DNA from: Diaphorobacter ruginosibacter | GTDB taxonomy: Bacteria; Pseudomonadota; Gammaproteobacteria; Burkholderiales; Burkholderiaceae_C | DNA length: 64,000 nucleotides | Direction: 5' to 3' | Assembly: GCF_014395975.1 (NCBI RefSeq) | Contig: NZ_CP060714.1 | Coordinates: forward strand, 248,001 to 312,000 | In this document: positions 16,615 to 25,907 of the stretch, in pieces | Numbering within the stretch: position 1 is the stretch's first letter | Layout: the number at the start of each line of letters is the position of its first letter | The notes under the pieces: generated by a model | What the model saw: only the letters and a program-made list of their open reading frames with translations | What the model was told of the DNA's origin: nothing | The model's database searches: none | Made by a program: the position numbers and the translations under genes

Positions 16615-17553
16615 TCAACTGCGGCCCGGCAGCTCCAGCGGATCCGCATCCCCGGGGCACCGCAGCACCTGCCTGCATTGCGAACGCAGCCACTGCAGGG
16701 CCGGGTCTGCCTCCGAGCGCAGGCTGGAGCACAGATGCAGCTGGTAGCGCGGCAGCTCGAACGGCAGCGCATGGACGGCCAGCCGGGCGGCGTAGGCCCT
16801 CGCGACGCCTTCGGGAAAGATGGCGATGTGGTCGCTCTGCTCCAGCAGGGCCGCGATCTGCGCGAAGCTCGTGAGCGCGACCTGCGGGTAGCGCCGCAGC
16901 CGTGCGCGTGCGACGACCTGGTCCACAAGGTCTTCGATCGTTGAGCGCCCGTATCCGAGGACGACCTGGGGCGCCGCGCAAAACTGATTCAGGGTCACCG
17001 GTCCGCTCAACAGGCCCGGACGCGCCACCAGCACGTGGCGGCCCTCATGCAGCACTTCGGTTAGCAGGCCCTCGGGCGGCGTGAAGCGCGGCAGGAGGCC
17101 CATATCCGCATCTCCGCGCAGCAGCGCGTCGCAGGTGCGGTGATCAGCGGGCTCCCACAGGATGCGGATGCCCGACTGCATGGCCGCGAGCTCCTTGCAC
17201 AACAGGGGCAACACGCGAGCGCCCATGTTGTCGCTGCCGTGGATGCGGAAGATGCGGTCGGACTGTGCGGGATCGAAATCGCGCCCCGCCGTCAGCAGCT
17301 TGCCGATCTCCGACAGGGCGGCCCTGACATGCGGAGCCAGCGCGTGGGCCCGGGCCGTCGGCTCGACCCCATGGGCCATGCGCGTGAACAAGGGATCGCC
17401 GAATGCATCGCGCAGGCGCCTGAGCGTCGAGCTCACCGCCGACTGGCTCAGGAACAGCCGCTCCGCGGCGCGGGACACGCTGCGCTCGGCAAGCAGCGCA
17501 TCGAACGTGCGCAGCATGCCGATGTCCAGGTGACGGATATCGGTGGGAGGCAT
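16615..17553 (-). CDS. LysR-family transcriptional regulator
   Basis: A 312-residue protein in the NodD/NahR-like subgroup by its opening (HLDIGMLRTFDALLAERSVSRAAERLFLSQSAVSSTLRRL in part) and FGDPLFTRMAHGVEPTARA. The HTH spans about residues 8-67 and the effector domain follows. The ATG at 17553 is preferred; upstream starts run into the divergent promoter. It is divergent from the Rieske oxygenase at 17660, with about 106 bases between starts, and is the likely activator of that gene. Confidence 0.9.
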   Translation of the reverse strand: MPPTDIRHLDIGMLRTFDALLAERSVSRAAERLFLSQSAVSSTLRRLRDAFGDPLFTRMAHGVEPTARAHALAPHVRAALSEIGKLLTAGRDFDPAQSDRIFRIHGSDNMGARVLPLLCKELAAMQSGIRILWEPADHRTCDALLRGDADMGLLPRFTPPEGLLTEVLHEGRHVLVARPGLLSGPVTLNQFCAAPQVVLGYGRSTIEDLVDQVVARARLRRYPQVALTSFAQIAALLEQSDHIAIFPEGVARAYAARLAVHALPFELPRYQLHLCSSLRSEADPALQWLRSQCRQVLRCPGDADPLELPGRS

Positions 17554-17659
17554 ATCTGATATTGAAACGTTCGGCTGGCGATCGGCATGGGCCGCTTCTA
17601 TTCTCGGTGCATGCACGGCATGCCGTCGTGCCATCGAAGGATAGAAGACAGGAGACCCC

Positions 17660-18880
17660 ATGACCATGCGTACCATCCCCATCGCTGCCGCAAGTCCGGA
17701 CACCGGAACGGCCTATGGAAGGCCGGTGCCGACCTATCGCAAGGAACTGACGGAGGTGGGCGCCGGCACGCCCATGGGCGAGTTGCTGCGGCGCTACTGG
17801 CATCCGGTCGGCCTCGCGTCCGATGCCACCGGTACCCCTCGCAAGGTGCGCGTGCTGGGGGAGGACCTGATCCTGTTTCGCGACCAGGCGGGCCGCGCGG
17901 GACTGCTGCATCCGCACTGCGCGCATCGCGGTGCGTCGCTGTACTACGGCAAGGTGGAGGAGCGCGGCATCCGTTGCTGCTATCACGGCTGGCTGTTCGA
18001 CGTGCAGGGCCATTGCCTTGAGCAGCCCTGCGAGCCCGGGGGCGGCGGCCACGCGCGCGAACGCATCCGCCAACCGTGGTATCCGGTGCAGGAGCTCTAC
18101 GGACTGATCTGGGCCTACATGGGACCGCCGGACAGGAAGCCGGTGCTGTCGCGCTATGAATGCCTCGAATCCCTCGACGCCGGCGAAATGCTGGAGTGCA
18201 ACGACCGCAGCATCGGAGGCGGCGGGCCGCAGATCATCGACTGCAACTGGCTGCAGCACTACGAGAATCTTGTCGACCAGTTCCATGTGATCGTCCTGCA
18301 CTCGACCTTCAGCGGAACGCAGTTCGTGGACGCCATGGCGCTCATGCCCCAGGTGACCTGGGAGACGACGGAGCTCGGCGTGAAGGCCGTTTCCATCCGG
18401 GAAATGCCGGACGGCAGGATCTTCCGGCGCGTCAGCCAGGCGGCGGTGCCCACCCTGCGCGTGATTCCCAGTCCGCGCGTGGGCAAGTACGGCCGCGTGG
18501 AATCGCTGGGCTGGATCCTGCCGATCGACGATCATCACTTTCGCATCTATGTGGTGGGTCGCGTGAAGGCACCGGGGGAACTGGCGCAGATGCGCTCGCG
18601 CCAGAACGGCAAGCTGTGGGAGGAACTCACCGAGGAGGAACACCGGCAGTCGCCGGGCGACTACGAGGCCATGGTCAGCCAGGGCAGGATCGCCCATCAT
18701 TCGGAAGAGCATCTGGCGAGCAGCGACCGTGGCGTCGCCATGCTGCGCCGTTATCTGCGCAGGCAGCTGGAGGCGATGGAACGGGGAGAGAATCCGGCGG
18801 GCACCGACTTCGATCCCGATGCGGCGCCGGTGTTCTTCGATGCCGGCAACTTCCTCGAAGACCCGCCATCCGCCGCGTGA
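17660..18880 (+). CDS. Rieske non-heme iron oxygenase, oxygenase component
   Basis: The 406-residue protein contains a Rieske [2Fe-2S] site, CAHRG ... CCYHGW (CxH-x17-CxxH, residues about 95-120), and a mononuclear iron site ENLVDQFHVIVLH (D-x2-H-x4-H, residues about 205-217). Layout and length match the phthalate 4,5-dioxygenase/VanA/DdmC group of single-subunit alpha-type oxygenases, which hydroxylate or O-demethylate aromatic acids. GGAG lies five bases before the ATG at 17660. No reductase or ferredoxin gene is adjacent, so electrons must come from a reductase encoded elsewhere. The LysR gene is divergent. O-demethylation feeding the hydroxylation pathway is one possibility. Confidence 0.9.
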   Translation: MTMRTIPIAAASPDTGTAYGRPVPTYRKELTEVGAGTPMGELLRRYWHPVGLASDATGTPRKVRVLGEDLILFRDQAGRAGLLHPHCAHRGASLYYGKVEERGIRCCYHGWLFDVQGHCLEQPCEPGGGGHARERIRQPWYPVQELYGLIWAYMGPPDRKPVLSRYECLESLDAGEMLECNDRSIGGGGPQIIDCNWLQHYENLVDQFHVIVLHSTFSGTQFVDAMALMPQVTWETTELGVKAVSIREMPDGRIFRRVSQAAVPTLRVIPSPRVGKYGRVESLGWILPIDDHHFRIYVVGRVKAPGELAQMRSRQNGKLWEELTEEEHRQSPGDYEAMVSQGRIAHHSEEHLASSDRGVAMLRRYLRRQLEAMERGENPAGTDFDPDAAPVFFDAGNFLEDPPSAA

Positions 18881-18958
18881 TATCCCGCCAAGGCGTCAGG
18901 CTGGCACGCCATGCGGCGGCCGGCCCGAGCCTTGGTCTTTCACGGAGTTAACCGTGCT

Positions 18959-20086
18959 TCACTTCTTCAGGATCTCTTCCAGGGCCGAGATCAGGATGTC
19001 GTTTTCCTCGGGCAGGCCCACCGTCATGCGCAGATGCTGTGCCAGCCCGTAGGGCGCGACCGGGCGCACGATGATCCCGCGCGACAGCAGCTGCTTGTTG
19101 ATCTCGCCGGCAGGCAGGTTGGCCCCGCTGAAATCGACCAGCACGAAGTTGGCATACGAAGGCACATAGGGCAGGCCCATGCGCTCGAAAGCCGCCGTCA
19201 GCTGCTGCTGTCCCGCGCGGTTGGTCTCGTAGGTCCGGGCGACGAACTCGTCGTCGCCGAGGGCGGCTACTGCGGCAGCCTGTGCCAGTGCATTCACGTT
19301 GAACACCAGGCGCGTGCGGTTGAGCAGGTCGGCCACGGAAGGATGCGCGACGGCAAAGCCCACGCGCACGCCCGCGAGGCCATAGGCCTTGGAGAAGGTA
19401 CGCAGCACCACCATGTTCGGGAACTCGTGCTGCAGCGCCATGGAATCCATGCGCTTTTCAGGGGGCAGATACTCGGTGTAGGCCTCGTCCAGGATCACGA
19501 GCACGTGCTGGGGAACCTGGGTCATGAAGCCGCGGATCTGCGCTTCGGTGAGCAACGTGCCCGTGGGGTTGTTGGGGTTGGCGACGAACACCAGGCGTGT
19601 GCGCTCCGTGATGGCCGCGGCCATCCGGTCCAGGTCGTGGCCGTAGTCCATGGCGGGAACGCTGACGCCCGTGGCGCCCACGCACTTCACCGCCACGGGG
19701 TAGGCGATGAACGAATACTGTGAATAGACGGCTTCGCTGCCATTCACCAGGAACGCGCGTGCGCACAGATCCAGCAGTTCGCTGGAGCCGTTGCCCAGCA
19801 CGATCTGCTCGGGCTGCACGCCGTACCGGTTGCACAGCGCCATCTTCAGGTCATAGCCCGTGGGGTCCGGGTAGATGGCCATCCCCTGCATGACGGCGCT
19901 GACGGCCGCGATGGCCTTGGGGCTTGCGCCCAGCGGGTTCTCGTTGGAGGCCAGTTTCGTGATGCTGTCAACGCCCTGTTCGCGCCGCACCTCCGACGAA
20001 GGCTTTCCCGGCACATAGGGGGGCAGTCCGCGGATGTACTCGGGTGCGACATCGGCGGGGGTCAAATTCGTGCTGACTGTACTCAT
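18959..20086 (-). CDS. HisC-like PLP-dependent aminotransferase
   Basis: The 375-residue class I/II aminotransferase has KLASNENPLG near residue 45, VFVANPNNPTGT, VILDEAYTEY and the PLP lysine in RTFSKAYGLAGVRVGF. It belongs to the histidinol-phosphate aminotransferase family, many members of which act on aromatic amino acids. It is the last gene of a minus-strand operon after a ThDP decarboxylase and an aldehyde dehydrogenase, starting 9 bases past the repaired dehydrogenase stop. This context points to catabolic transamination of an aryl-alanine-type amino acid to its 2-oxo acid, not histidine synthesis. No other his gene is nearby. Confidence 0.9.
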   Translation of the reverse strand: MSTVSTNLTPADVAPEYIRGLPPYVPGKPSSEVRREQGVDSITKLASNENPLGASPKAIAAVSAVMQGMAIYPDPTGYDLKMALCNRYGVQPEQIVLGNGSSELLDLCARAFLVNGSEAVYSQYSFIAYPVAVKCVGATGVSVPAMDYGHDLDRMAAAITERTRLVFVANPNNPTGTLLTEAQIRGFMTQVPQHVLVILDEAYTEYLPPEKRMDSMALQHEFPNMVVLRTFSKAYGLAGVRVGFAVAHPSVADLLNRTRLVFNVNALAQAAAVAALGDDEFVARTYETNRAGQQQLTAAFERMGLPYVPSYANFVLVDFSGANLPAGEINKQLLSRGIIVRPVAPYGLAQHLRMTVGLPEENDILISALEEILKK

Positions 20087-20095
20087 AGCAATACC

Positions 20096-21519
20096 TCACA
20101 TAGCGCCCTGGAGCGACTTCACTTCGAAAAATTCTTCCAGTCCGTAGCGGCCGTATTCTCGGCCCAGGCCGGACATCTTGTAGCCCCGAACGGGGCCTCG
20201 AGGTTCAACGGCGCGCCGTTGATCACCACCTGGCCCGTGCGGATGCGACGCGCCGTGGCCTGCGCCCGTGCGCGATCGGCGGACCAGACGCCGCCCGACA
20301 GGCCGTAGTCGCTGTCGTTGGCGATGCGCACCGCGTCGTCCACGTCGTCGTACGGAATGATGGACAGCACCGGGCCGAAGATTTCCTCGCGCGCGATGAG
20401 CATCTCGGGCCGCACATCGGTGAAGACCGTGGGCCGCACGTAGGCACCGCGCGCCATGCCCTCGGGCTGCCCTGAACCTCCCAGAAGCAGCCGTGCACCC
20501 TGTTGCACGCCGGACTCGATGAAACCGCGCACCCGCTGCTGCTGCAGCAGGGATGCCACGGGCCCGAGCTTCGTGGCCGGGTCGTGCGGATCGCCGACCG
20601 TCCAGGCCTGTGCGGCCAGGGCGATCTGCTGCTCCATCTCGCCCTGGCGGGAGCGGGGGACGAGCACGCGCGACAGGCAGGCGCAGGCCTGGCCGGAGTT
20701 CGCATAGCCCTGCTTGACCACGGTGGCGACGATGCTGCCCAGGTCGACGTCATCCAGCACGATGTTGGCCGACTTGCCGCCGAGCTCCAGCGCCACCTTC
20801 TTGAGCGTCGCGGCGGCGGCTTCCGCCACCCGCTGCCCGGCGCGCGTGGAGCCCGTGAAGCTGACCATGTCCACATCGGGATGCCGGACCATGGCCTCGC
20901 CCACGTTCAGGCCGGTTCCCAGCACCAGGTTGAAGACACCGGCGGGCAGGCCTGCTTCATGGACGATTTCCGCGAACACGCAGGCGTCAAGGGGCGTGAT
21001 CTCGCTGGGCTTGAGCACGACGGTGCAGCCGGCCACCAGGGCCGGCGCGACCTTGGCAGTGATCTGATGCAGAGGGAAGTTCCAGGGTGTGATCGCACTG
21101 ACCACGCCCACGGGCTCCCTGACCACCAGCGTGTCGCCAATGACCTCCTCGAGCGCGAGCGTTTCCATTGCGCGGGCCGCGATGTTGAGGTTCTTGACGG
21201 GCAGGCCCAGTTGCGCAAGGCGGGAGAACGCGAGTGGCGATCCCATCTGCGACGTCACCAGCAGCGCCAGCTCCTCGGAGCGGCGCAGCACGCCTTCACG
21301 TACGCGGTCCACCGCCGCGATGCGCTCGGCCACCGGGGTCGCGGCCCAGCCCGCGAAGGCGCGCCGGGCTGCCGCCACCGCACGGTCCACATCCGCGGGA
21401 CTGCCCGCGGGGGCGTGGCCGATCACCTCTTCCGAGGCCGGATTCACGACGGGAATGAATTCGGTTCCGGAGGAGCGAATCCATTCACCGTCGACATAAA
21501 TCGCGTCTTGCTGTTTCAT
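20096..21519 (-). CDS. NAD(P)-dependent aldehyde dehydrogenase (late frameshift as sequenced)
   Basis: An aldehyde dehydrogenase with FTGSTRAGQRV, the general-base segment VALELGGKSANIVL and the catalytic cysteine in GYANSGQACACLSR. As sequenced it ends in an atypical tail with a stop at 20119. Adding one base in the C4 run at 20184-20187 restores the family C-terminus (FGGYKMSGLGREYGRYGLEE...) and a stop at 20096-20098, giving about 474 residues. Its ATG overlaps the decarboxylase stop by 4 bases, implying translational coupling. It probably oxidises the aldehyde released by the ThDP decarboxylase. Use as a semialdehyde dehydrogenase after ring cleavage is an alternative. Confidence 0.88.
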
Positions 21520-23183
21520 GGCCGTCCTTCAGACTTCGCCCAGCGGGTTCGGGGGGCCACGCGCGGGGCCTTCGAGAAGGTATGGATCAGGTGCCACGGG
21601 CCGGGCATGGCCTGCACCTGTACCTCGATCAGCGTCGGGCCGCCGGCCTTGAGCGCGGATTTCACCGCGCTGCCCAGGCCGTCCGGGGAATCCACGCGCA
21701 CGCCATTCAGGCCGAATGCGTCGGCGAGCTTGAGGAAGTCGGGGTTGTGCAGGTTGGTGCCGATCTCGCGCTTGAACACATTGCTCTGGATGCGCTTGAC
21801 GTTGCCGAAGGCTCCATCCGCGAACACCACGGTGACCAGGTTGGCGCGGTACTTGGCCGCGGTGGCGAGTTCCTGCAGGTTCCAGCCGAAGCCGCCGTCT
21901 CCGTTGATGGACACGACCGCCTTGTCCGGGTTGCCGAGCGCCACGCCAAGGCCCGTGGCGAAGCCATAGCCCAGCGTGCCCTGGTAGCCGGGCGTGATGA
22001 ACGTGCGCGGCGAGTACACCGGGTAGGAGAACGTCGAGGCGTAGCCGATCTGCGTCAGCTCGTTCACCAGGATGCCGTCCTCCGGGATCGCATCGCGCAG
22101 CGCCTGCACGTAGGACAGCTGGGGCTGGATGAAGGCGATCTGCTCGTCGCACCAGGCCTTCACCTGGGAGACTTCGGTGGAGCGGGAGGGGGCCTTGAGG
22201 CCTTCGACCCGCTCCAGCAGGGCCAGGCAGCCGAGGCGGGCGTCACCCTCGATCGCCAAGCCGCTCGCACGTGGCGTCGTCATGTCGCGGGCCTCCACGT
22301 TCAGGTAGATGAACTGGGTCTTGTCCGACGCGTGGGTGGGGCGCCCGATGCCGTCGACAAAGCGGCTGCCGATCACCAGCACCACGTCCGCATGGGGGAA
22401 CACACAGCGGCCGCCCAGGTGCGGAAGTGCCAGCGGATGGCGGCTGGACAGCGCGCCGCGCGCGTTGTCGCTCATGACCACCGGGGCCTGCAGCGTTTCC
22501 GCCAGTTGGCGCAGCGCATCCGCCGCACGCGCGGCCAGGACACCGCCACCCGCGTAGATCACCGGGAAGCGGGCCTTGCGCAGCAGCTCGGCTGCCTTCT
22601 CGATGCCCTTCTTGTCTTCTATGGCGGCCGGGCTGGCGGCCGCCGCACCCAGCAGCTGCACATCGGCGCGTGCCTGCAGCACGTCGGGCGGGATCTCCAG
22701 CGCCACCGGCTGGGGACGGCCGGAGCGCAGCTGCTCGAAGGCCTGGTGGACCAGGGACGGAATCTCCTGCGGCGTGCGGGCCAGGCGATTCCACTTGGTC
22801 ACCGAGTTCAGCAGCTGCGACTGTCCGGGCACCTCATGCAGCATGCCGAGGCCCTGGCCGATCTGGTGTGAAGGGATCTGGCCGGTGATGCACAGCACCG
22901 GGGAGTTGCATGCATAGGCCGTGGAGAGGCCGGCCATGGCGTTGAGCAGGCCGGGGCCGGGCACCACCATGCACACGCCCTCCTTGCCGCTCGTGCGTGC
23001 ATAGCCGTCGGCCATGTACGAGGTGGCCTGCTCATGGCGAGGGGTCACATAGCGCAGGTCCTTCTCGACGTCGAGCAGCGCATCGGTCGCCCAGTCGAGC
23101 TGCACGCCCGGAATGCCAAAAAGATCGCTCACGCCTTCCGCCACCAGCTGTCGCGCCAGGGCCTGTCCGCCGGTCATTTCCAT
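21516..23183 (-). CDS. ThDP-dependent 2-oxo acid decarboxylase (acetolactate synthase / benzoylformate decarboxylase superfamily)
   Basis: At 555 residues it has the three-domain architecture of the family. The Pyr-domain glutamate is in PRHEQATSYMADGYAR (residues about 48-63), a central domain follows, and the ThDP-binding motif NGDGGFGWNLQELATAAKYRANLVTVVFADGAFGN is near residues 430-465. AAGGAG precedes the ATG by eight bases. It opens the decarboxylase-dehydrogenase-aminotransferase operon, so non-oxidative decarboxylation of a 2-oxo acid to an aldehyde fits best. A lyase or carboligase role cannot be excluded from motifs alone. The divergent promoter is shared with the ABC importer. Confidence 0.88.
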   Translation of the reverse strand: MEMTGGQALARQLVAEGVSDLFGIPGVQLDWATDALLDVEKDLRYVTPRHEQATSYMADGYARTSGKEGVCMVVPGPGLLNAMAGLSTAYACNSPVLCITGQIPSHQIGQGLGMLHEVPGQSQLLNSVTKWNRLARTPQEIPSLVHQAFEQLRSGRPQPVALEIPPDVLQARADVQLLGAAAASPAAIEDKKGIEKAAELLRKARFPVIYAGGGVLAARAADALRQLAETLQAPVVMSDNARGALSSRHPLALPHLGGRCVFPHADVVLVIGSRFVDGIGRPTHASDKTQFIYLNVEARDMTTPRASGLAIEGDARLGCLALLERVEGLKAPSRSTEVSQVKAWCDEQIAFIQPQLSYVQALRDAIPEDGILVNELTQIGYASTFSYPVYSPRTFITPGYQGTLGYGFATGLGVALGNPDKAVVSINGDGGFGWNLQELATAAKYRANLVTVVFADGAFGNVKRIQSNVFKREIGTNLHNPDFLKLADAFGLNGVRVDSPDGLGSAVKSALKAGGPTLIEVQVQAMPGPWHLIHTFSKAPRVAPRTRWAKSEGRP

Positions 23184-23240
23184 TGTTTCATCTCCTTGAA
23201 TTTGAGGTTTGATATTCGCGTTTACACCAATTCGAATTAA

Positions 23241-23302
23241 TTGACTTTGTCATTCGATTCCATAGAATTCTGTTGACTGTAATTGATTATGTCAAGTAAA
23301 TT
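23241..23302 (+). promoter_or_regulatory. candidate tandem sigma-70 promoters of the ABC importer operon
   Basis: TTGACT at 23241-23246 is followed after 16 bases by TAGAAT, and TTGACT at 23273-23278 after 18 bases by TAAATT. Both lie in an AT-rich gap 60-120 bases before the binding-protein start. The region is shared with the divergent decarboxylase operon, so co-regulation is likely. Confidence 0.5.
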
Positions 23303-23363
23303 TTCGACAGCGAATTCACGGATTTTTGGCCCTTTCAACTCGAACCATACGGAGACTTTTGCC

Positions 23364-24929
23364 ATGAAACGAATCCCGACCATCCTTGCTGGCATCGTCA
23401 GCACCACCCTCATCGGAATGACGCCCGCCCATGCCGCCGAGATCAAGATCGCGCAGGCGACGGACATCACTTCCATGGACCCGCAGTTCGCCAATCTCCC
23501 GGGCAACCTGACGGCCGCCAAGCACATGTTCGATTCGTTGACCGAGCTCGATCCGGAGGGACGCCTGCAGCCGTCGCTGGCGGAGTCGTGGAGCCGTGTG
23601 GACGCGCGCACCTGGGAGTTCCGCCTGCGCAAGGGCGTGGTCTTCCAGGATGGTTCCCCGCTGACGGCCGAGGATGTCGTCTATTCGCTCGCGCGCCCCG
23701 CCACGCTGACCAGCTCACCGGCGACGCTCAATGGCTTCCTGAAGGACATCAGCAAGGCAGAGGTTCCGCAGAGCGGTGTCGTGCGCCTGACCACGACGAC
23801 CTCTCTTGCCGTGCTGCCCAACTACCTGGCGGCGGTACCCATCGTGTCCAAGAAGGTGACCGAAGGCCTGAAGCCCGAAGATTTCGAGACCGGCCGCGGC
23901 ATGGTCGGCACGGGGCCCTACAAGTTCGTGCGCTTCCTGCGCGGCGACCGCCTGGAACTGGTGCGCAACGACAAGTACTGGGGCAAGAAGCCGAGCTTCG
24001 ACAAGGCGACGCTGCGCATCATGCCCAATGCGCCCGCGCGCACGGCCGCACTGCTCTCGGGCGAGGTGGATGCGATCACGGCTGCGCCTGCTGCAGACCT
24101 GCCCCGCATCCAGAACAACCAGAACCTGACCGTGTACAAGAAGCCCACGGCGCGCGTGACGTTCTGGGTGATGAACCAGTATTCCGATGCCCTGCCGGAG
24201 GGCACCGACCTGGCGGGCAAGCCGCTTGCCGTCAACCCGATGAAGGACGTGCGCGTGCGCCTGGCCTTCTCCAAGGCCATCGACCGCGAGGCGATCGCCA
24301 CCCGCGCCATGGAAGGCCTGGGGGTCGCCACGCAGAACACCATTCCCAGCGCCATGTTCGGCTACAACCCCGATCTCAAGCCAGAGCGTCCGGACCTCGA
24401 GGGCGCCAAGAAGCTGATGGCCGAAGCGGGCTATCCGAACTGCTTCGGTCTGTCCCTCTACGCCCGCAACGACAACCATCCGACAGAGCCCATCCAGGCG
24501 CAGGCCGTGGGACAGATGCTGTCGCGCCTGGGCTGCAAGGTGAAGGTCGAATCCATTCCGACGAGCGTGCTGTTCACCCGTGCCAACAAGCTCGAGCTGG
24601 GCATGATGCTGATGTCCGCCGGCAACGATGGCGGTGACATGGGCGTGTCGCTGGAGTACATGTTCAGCAACCCGACCAACAATCCGTTCCGCAAGATCAA
24701 CATCCAGACCTACGACTCGCCCAACTTCTGGAAGCCGCTGCGCGAAGGCCTGGAGTCGGTGGACGACACCAAGCGCGCCGAGCTGTACCGGCAGGTCAGC
24801 AAGGTGCTGCACGACGAGGCCGGCGTCCTGCCCACCACGCTGCTCGTGGGTGCCTGGGCGGCGCGCAAGGGCGTGCGCATCACTCCGCGCTTCGACGAGC
24901 GCCTGTACGCATTTGAAGCAAGCGAGTAA
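23364..24929 (+). CDS. dipeptide/oligopeptide ABC transporter, periplasmic binding protein
   Basis: A 521-residue family 5 extracellular solute-binding protein. The signal peptide MKRIPTILAGIVSTTLIGM...AHA is followed by SMDPQFANL, WEFRLRKGVVFQDGSPLTAEDVVYS (the family signature) and VGTGPYKFV. GGAG nine bases before the ATG at 23364 fixes the start. It heads a five-gene operon with two permeases and two ATPases. Family members bind peptides, but also nickel, opines, glutathione and modified amino acids. Here it probably brings in an amino-acid-containing substrate for the neighbouring aminotransferase pathway. Confidence 0.94.
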   Translation: MKRIPTILAGIVSTTLIGMTPAHAAEIKIAQATDITSMDPQFANLPGNLTAAKHMFDSLTELDPEGRLQPSLAESWSRVDARTWEFRLRKGVVFQDGSPLTAEDVVYSLARPATLTSSPATLNGFLKDISKAEVPQSGVVRLTTTTSLAVLPNYLAAVPIVSKKVTEGLKPEDFETGRGMVGTGPYKFVRFLRGDRLELVRNDKYWGKKPSFDKATLRIMPNAPARTAALLSGEVDAITAAPAADLPRIQNNQNLTVYKKPTARVTFWVMNQYSDALPEGTDLAGKPLAVNPMKDVRVRLAFSKAIDREAIATRAMEGLGVATQNTIPSAMFGYNPDLKPERPDLEGAKKLMAEAGYPNCFGLSLYARNDNHPTEPIQAQAVGQMLSRLGCKVKVESIPTSVLFTRANKLELGMMLMSAGNDGGDMGVSLEYMFSNPTNNPFRKINIQTYDSPNFWKPLREGLESVDDTKRAELYRQVSKVLHDEAGVLPTTLLVGAWAARKGVRITPRFDERLYAFEASE

Positions 24930-24932
24930 TTT

Positions 24933-25907
24933 GTGATCGGATTCATCTTTCGACGGCTCGCCCAAAGCGTGGTCGTCCTGTGGCTGATGTCCGTCGTCGT
25001 GTTTGCCGGGATCTTCATCGTCGGGGATCCGACGGCCATGATGATCCCGGACAGCGTGACACCGGAAATGCGTGCGCAGATGGTGGCCGCGCTGGGCCTC
25101 GACCGCTCGCCCCTGCACCAGTACTGGGACTTCGTCCTCCAGCTGCTGCAGGGCAGCCTGGGACGCTCGTTCGCCACCGGCCTGCCGGTGGCCGAGCTCA
25201 TCGGCAGCCGCCTGACCGCGACGATGGAGCTGGCCGTCACGGCCATGATCATTGCGATCGTGGTCGGCCTCCCGCTCGGTCTGTTGGCGGGCCTCTATCC
25301 GGAGCGCCTGCCGGGCCGCGTGATCACCACGCTGTCGTCCATCGGGTTCAGCCTGCCCACCTTCTGGGTGGGCCTCATGCTGATCATGGTGTTCGCCGTG
25401 CTGCTCGGCTGGCTGCCCTCCAACGGGCGCGGCCCGACCTCGAGCTTCCTGGGCCTGCAGGTGAGCTTCCTGAGCTGGGACGGACTGAAGTACCTGCTGC
25501 TGCCCGCGCTCAACCTGGCCATCTTCAACGCGGCGATGATCATCCGCCTCACGCGTTCCTCCACGCGCGAGGCGATGCTGCTGGACTACGTGAAGTTCGC
25601 GAGGGCCAAGGGCCTGAGCGAGCGCCGCGTGGTGTGCGTGCATGTGCTCAAGAACATCCTGATCCCGATCATCACGGTCATCGGCATCAACTTCGGCGGC
25701 ATCATCGCGTTCTCCGTGGTCACCGAAACCATCTTCGGATGGCCCGGCATGGGCAAGCTGCTCATCGACTCCATCAACGCCCTGGACCGCCCCGTGGTGC
25801 TGGGTTACCTGATGTTCGTTGTCGTGATGTATCTGGTGATCAACCTGATCGTCGACATTCTTTACTCCGTGCTTGACCCCCGCATCGTGCTGGGAGACTC
25901 CCAATGA
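24933..25907 (+). CDS. dipeptide-type ABC transporter permease (DppB-like)
   Basis: A 324-residue inner-membrane permease with six predicted membrane segments. The first is at residues 9-30, and the BPD-transport EAA loop is ARAKGLSERRVVCVHVLKNILIPIITV with IFGWPGMGKLL after it. It starts with GTG three bases after the binding-protein stop and overlaps the next permease gene by ATGA. It pairs with the DppC-like protein to form the channel. Confidence 0.93.
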   Translation: MIGFIFRRLAQSVVVLWLMSVVVFAGIFIVGDPTAMMIPDSVTPEMRAQMVAALGLDRSPLHQYWDFVLQLLQGSLGRSFATGLPVAELIGSRLTATMELAVTAMIIAIVVGLPLGLLAGLYPERLPGRVITTLSSIGFSLPTFWVGLMLIMVFAVLLGWLPSNGRGPTSSFLGLQVSFLSWDGLKYLLLPALNLAIFNAAMIIRLTRSSTREAMLLDYVKFARAKGLSERRVVCVHVLKNILIPIITVIGINFGGIIAFSVVTETIFGWPGMGKLLIDSINALDRPVVLGYLMFVVVMYLVINLIVDILYSVLDPRIVLGDSQ

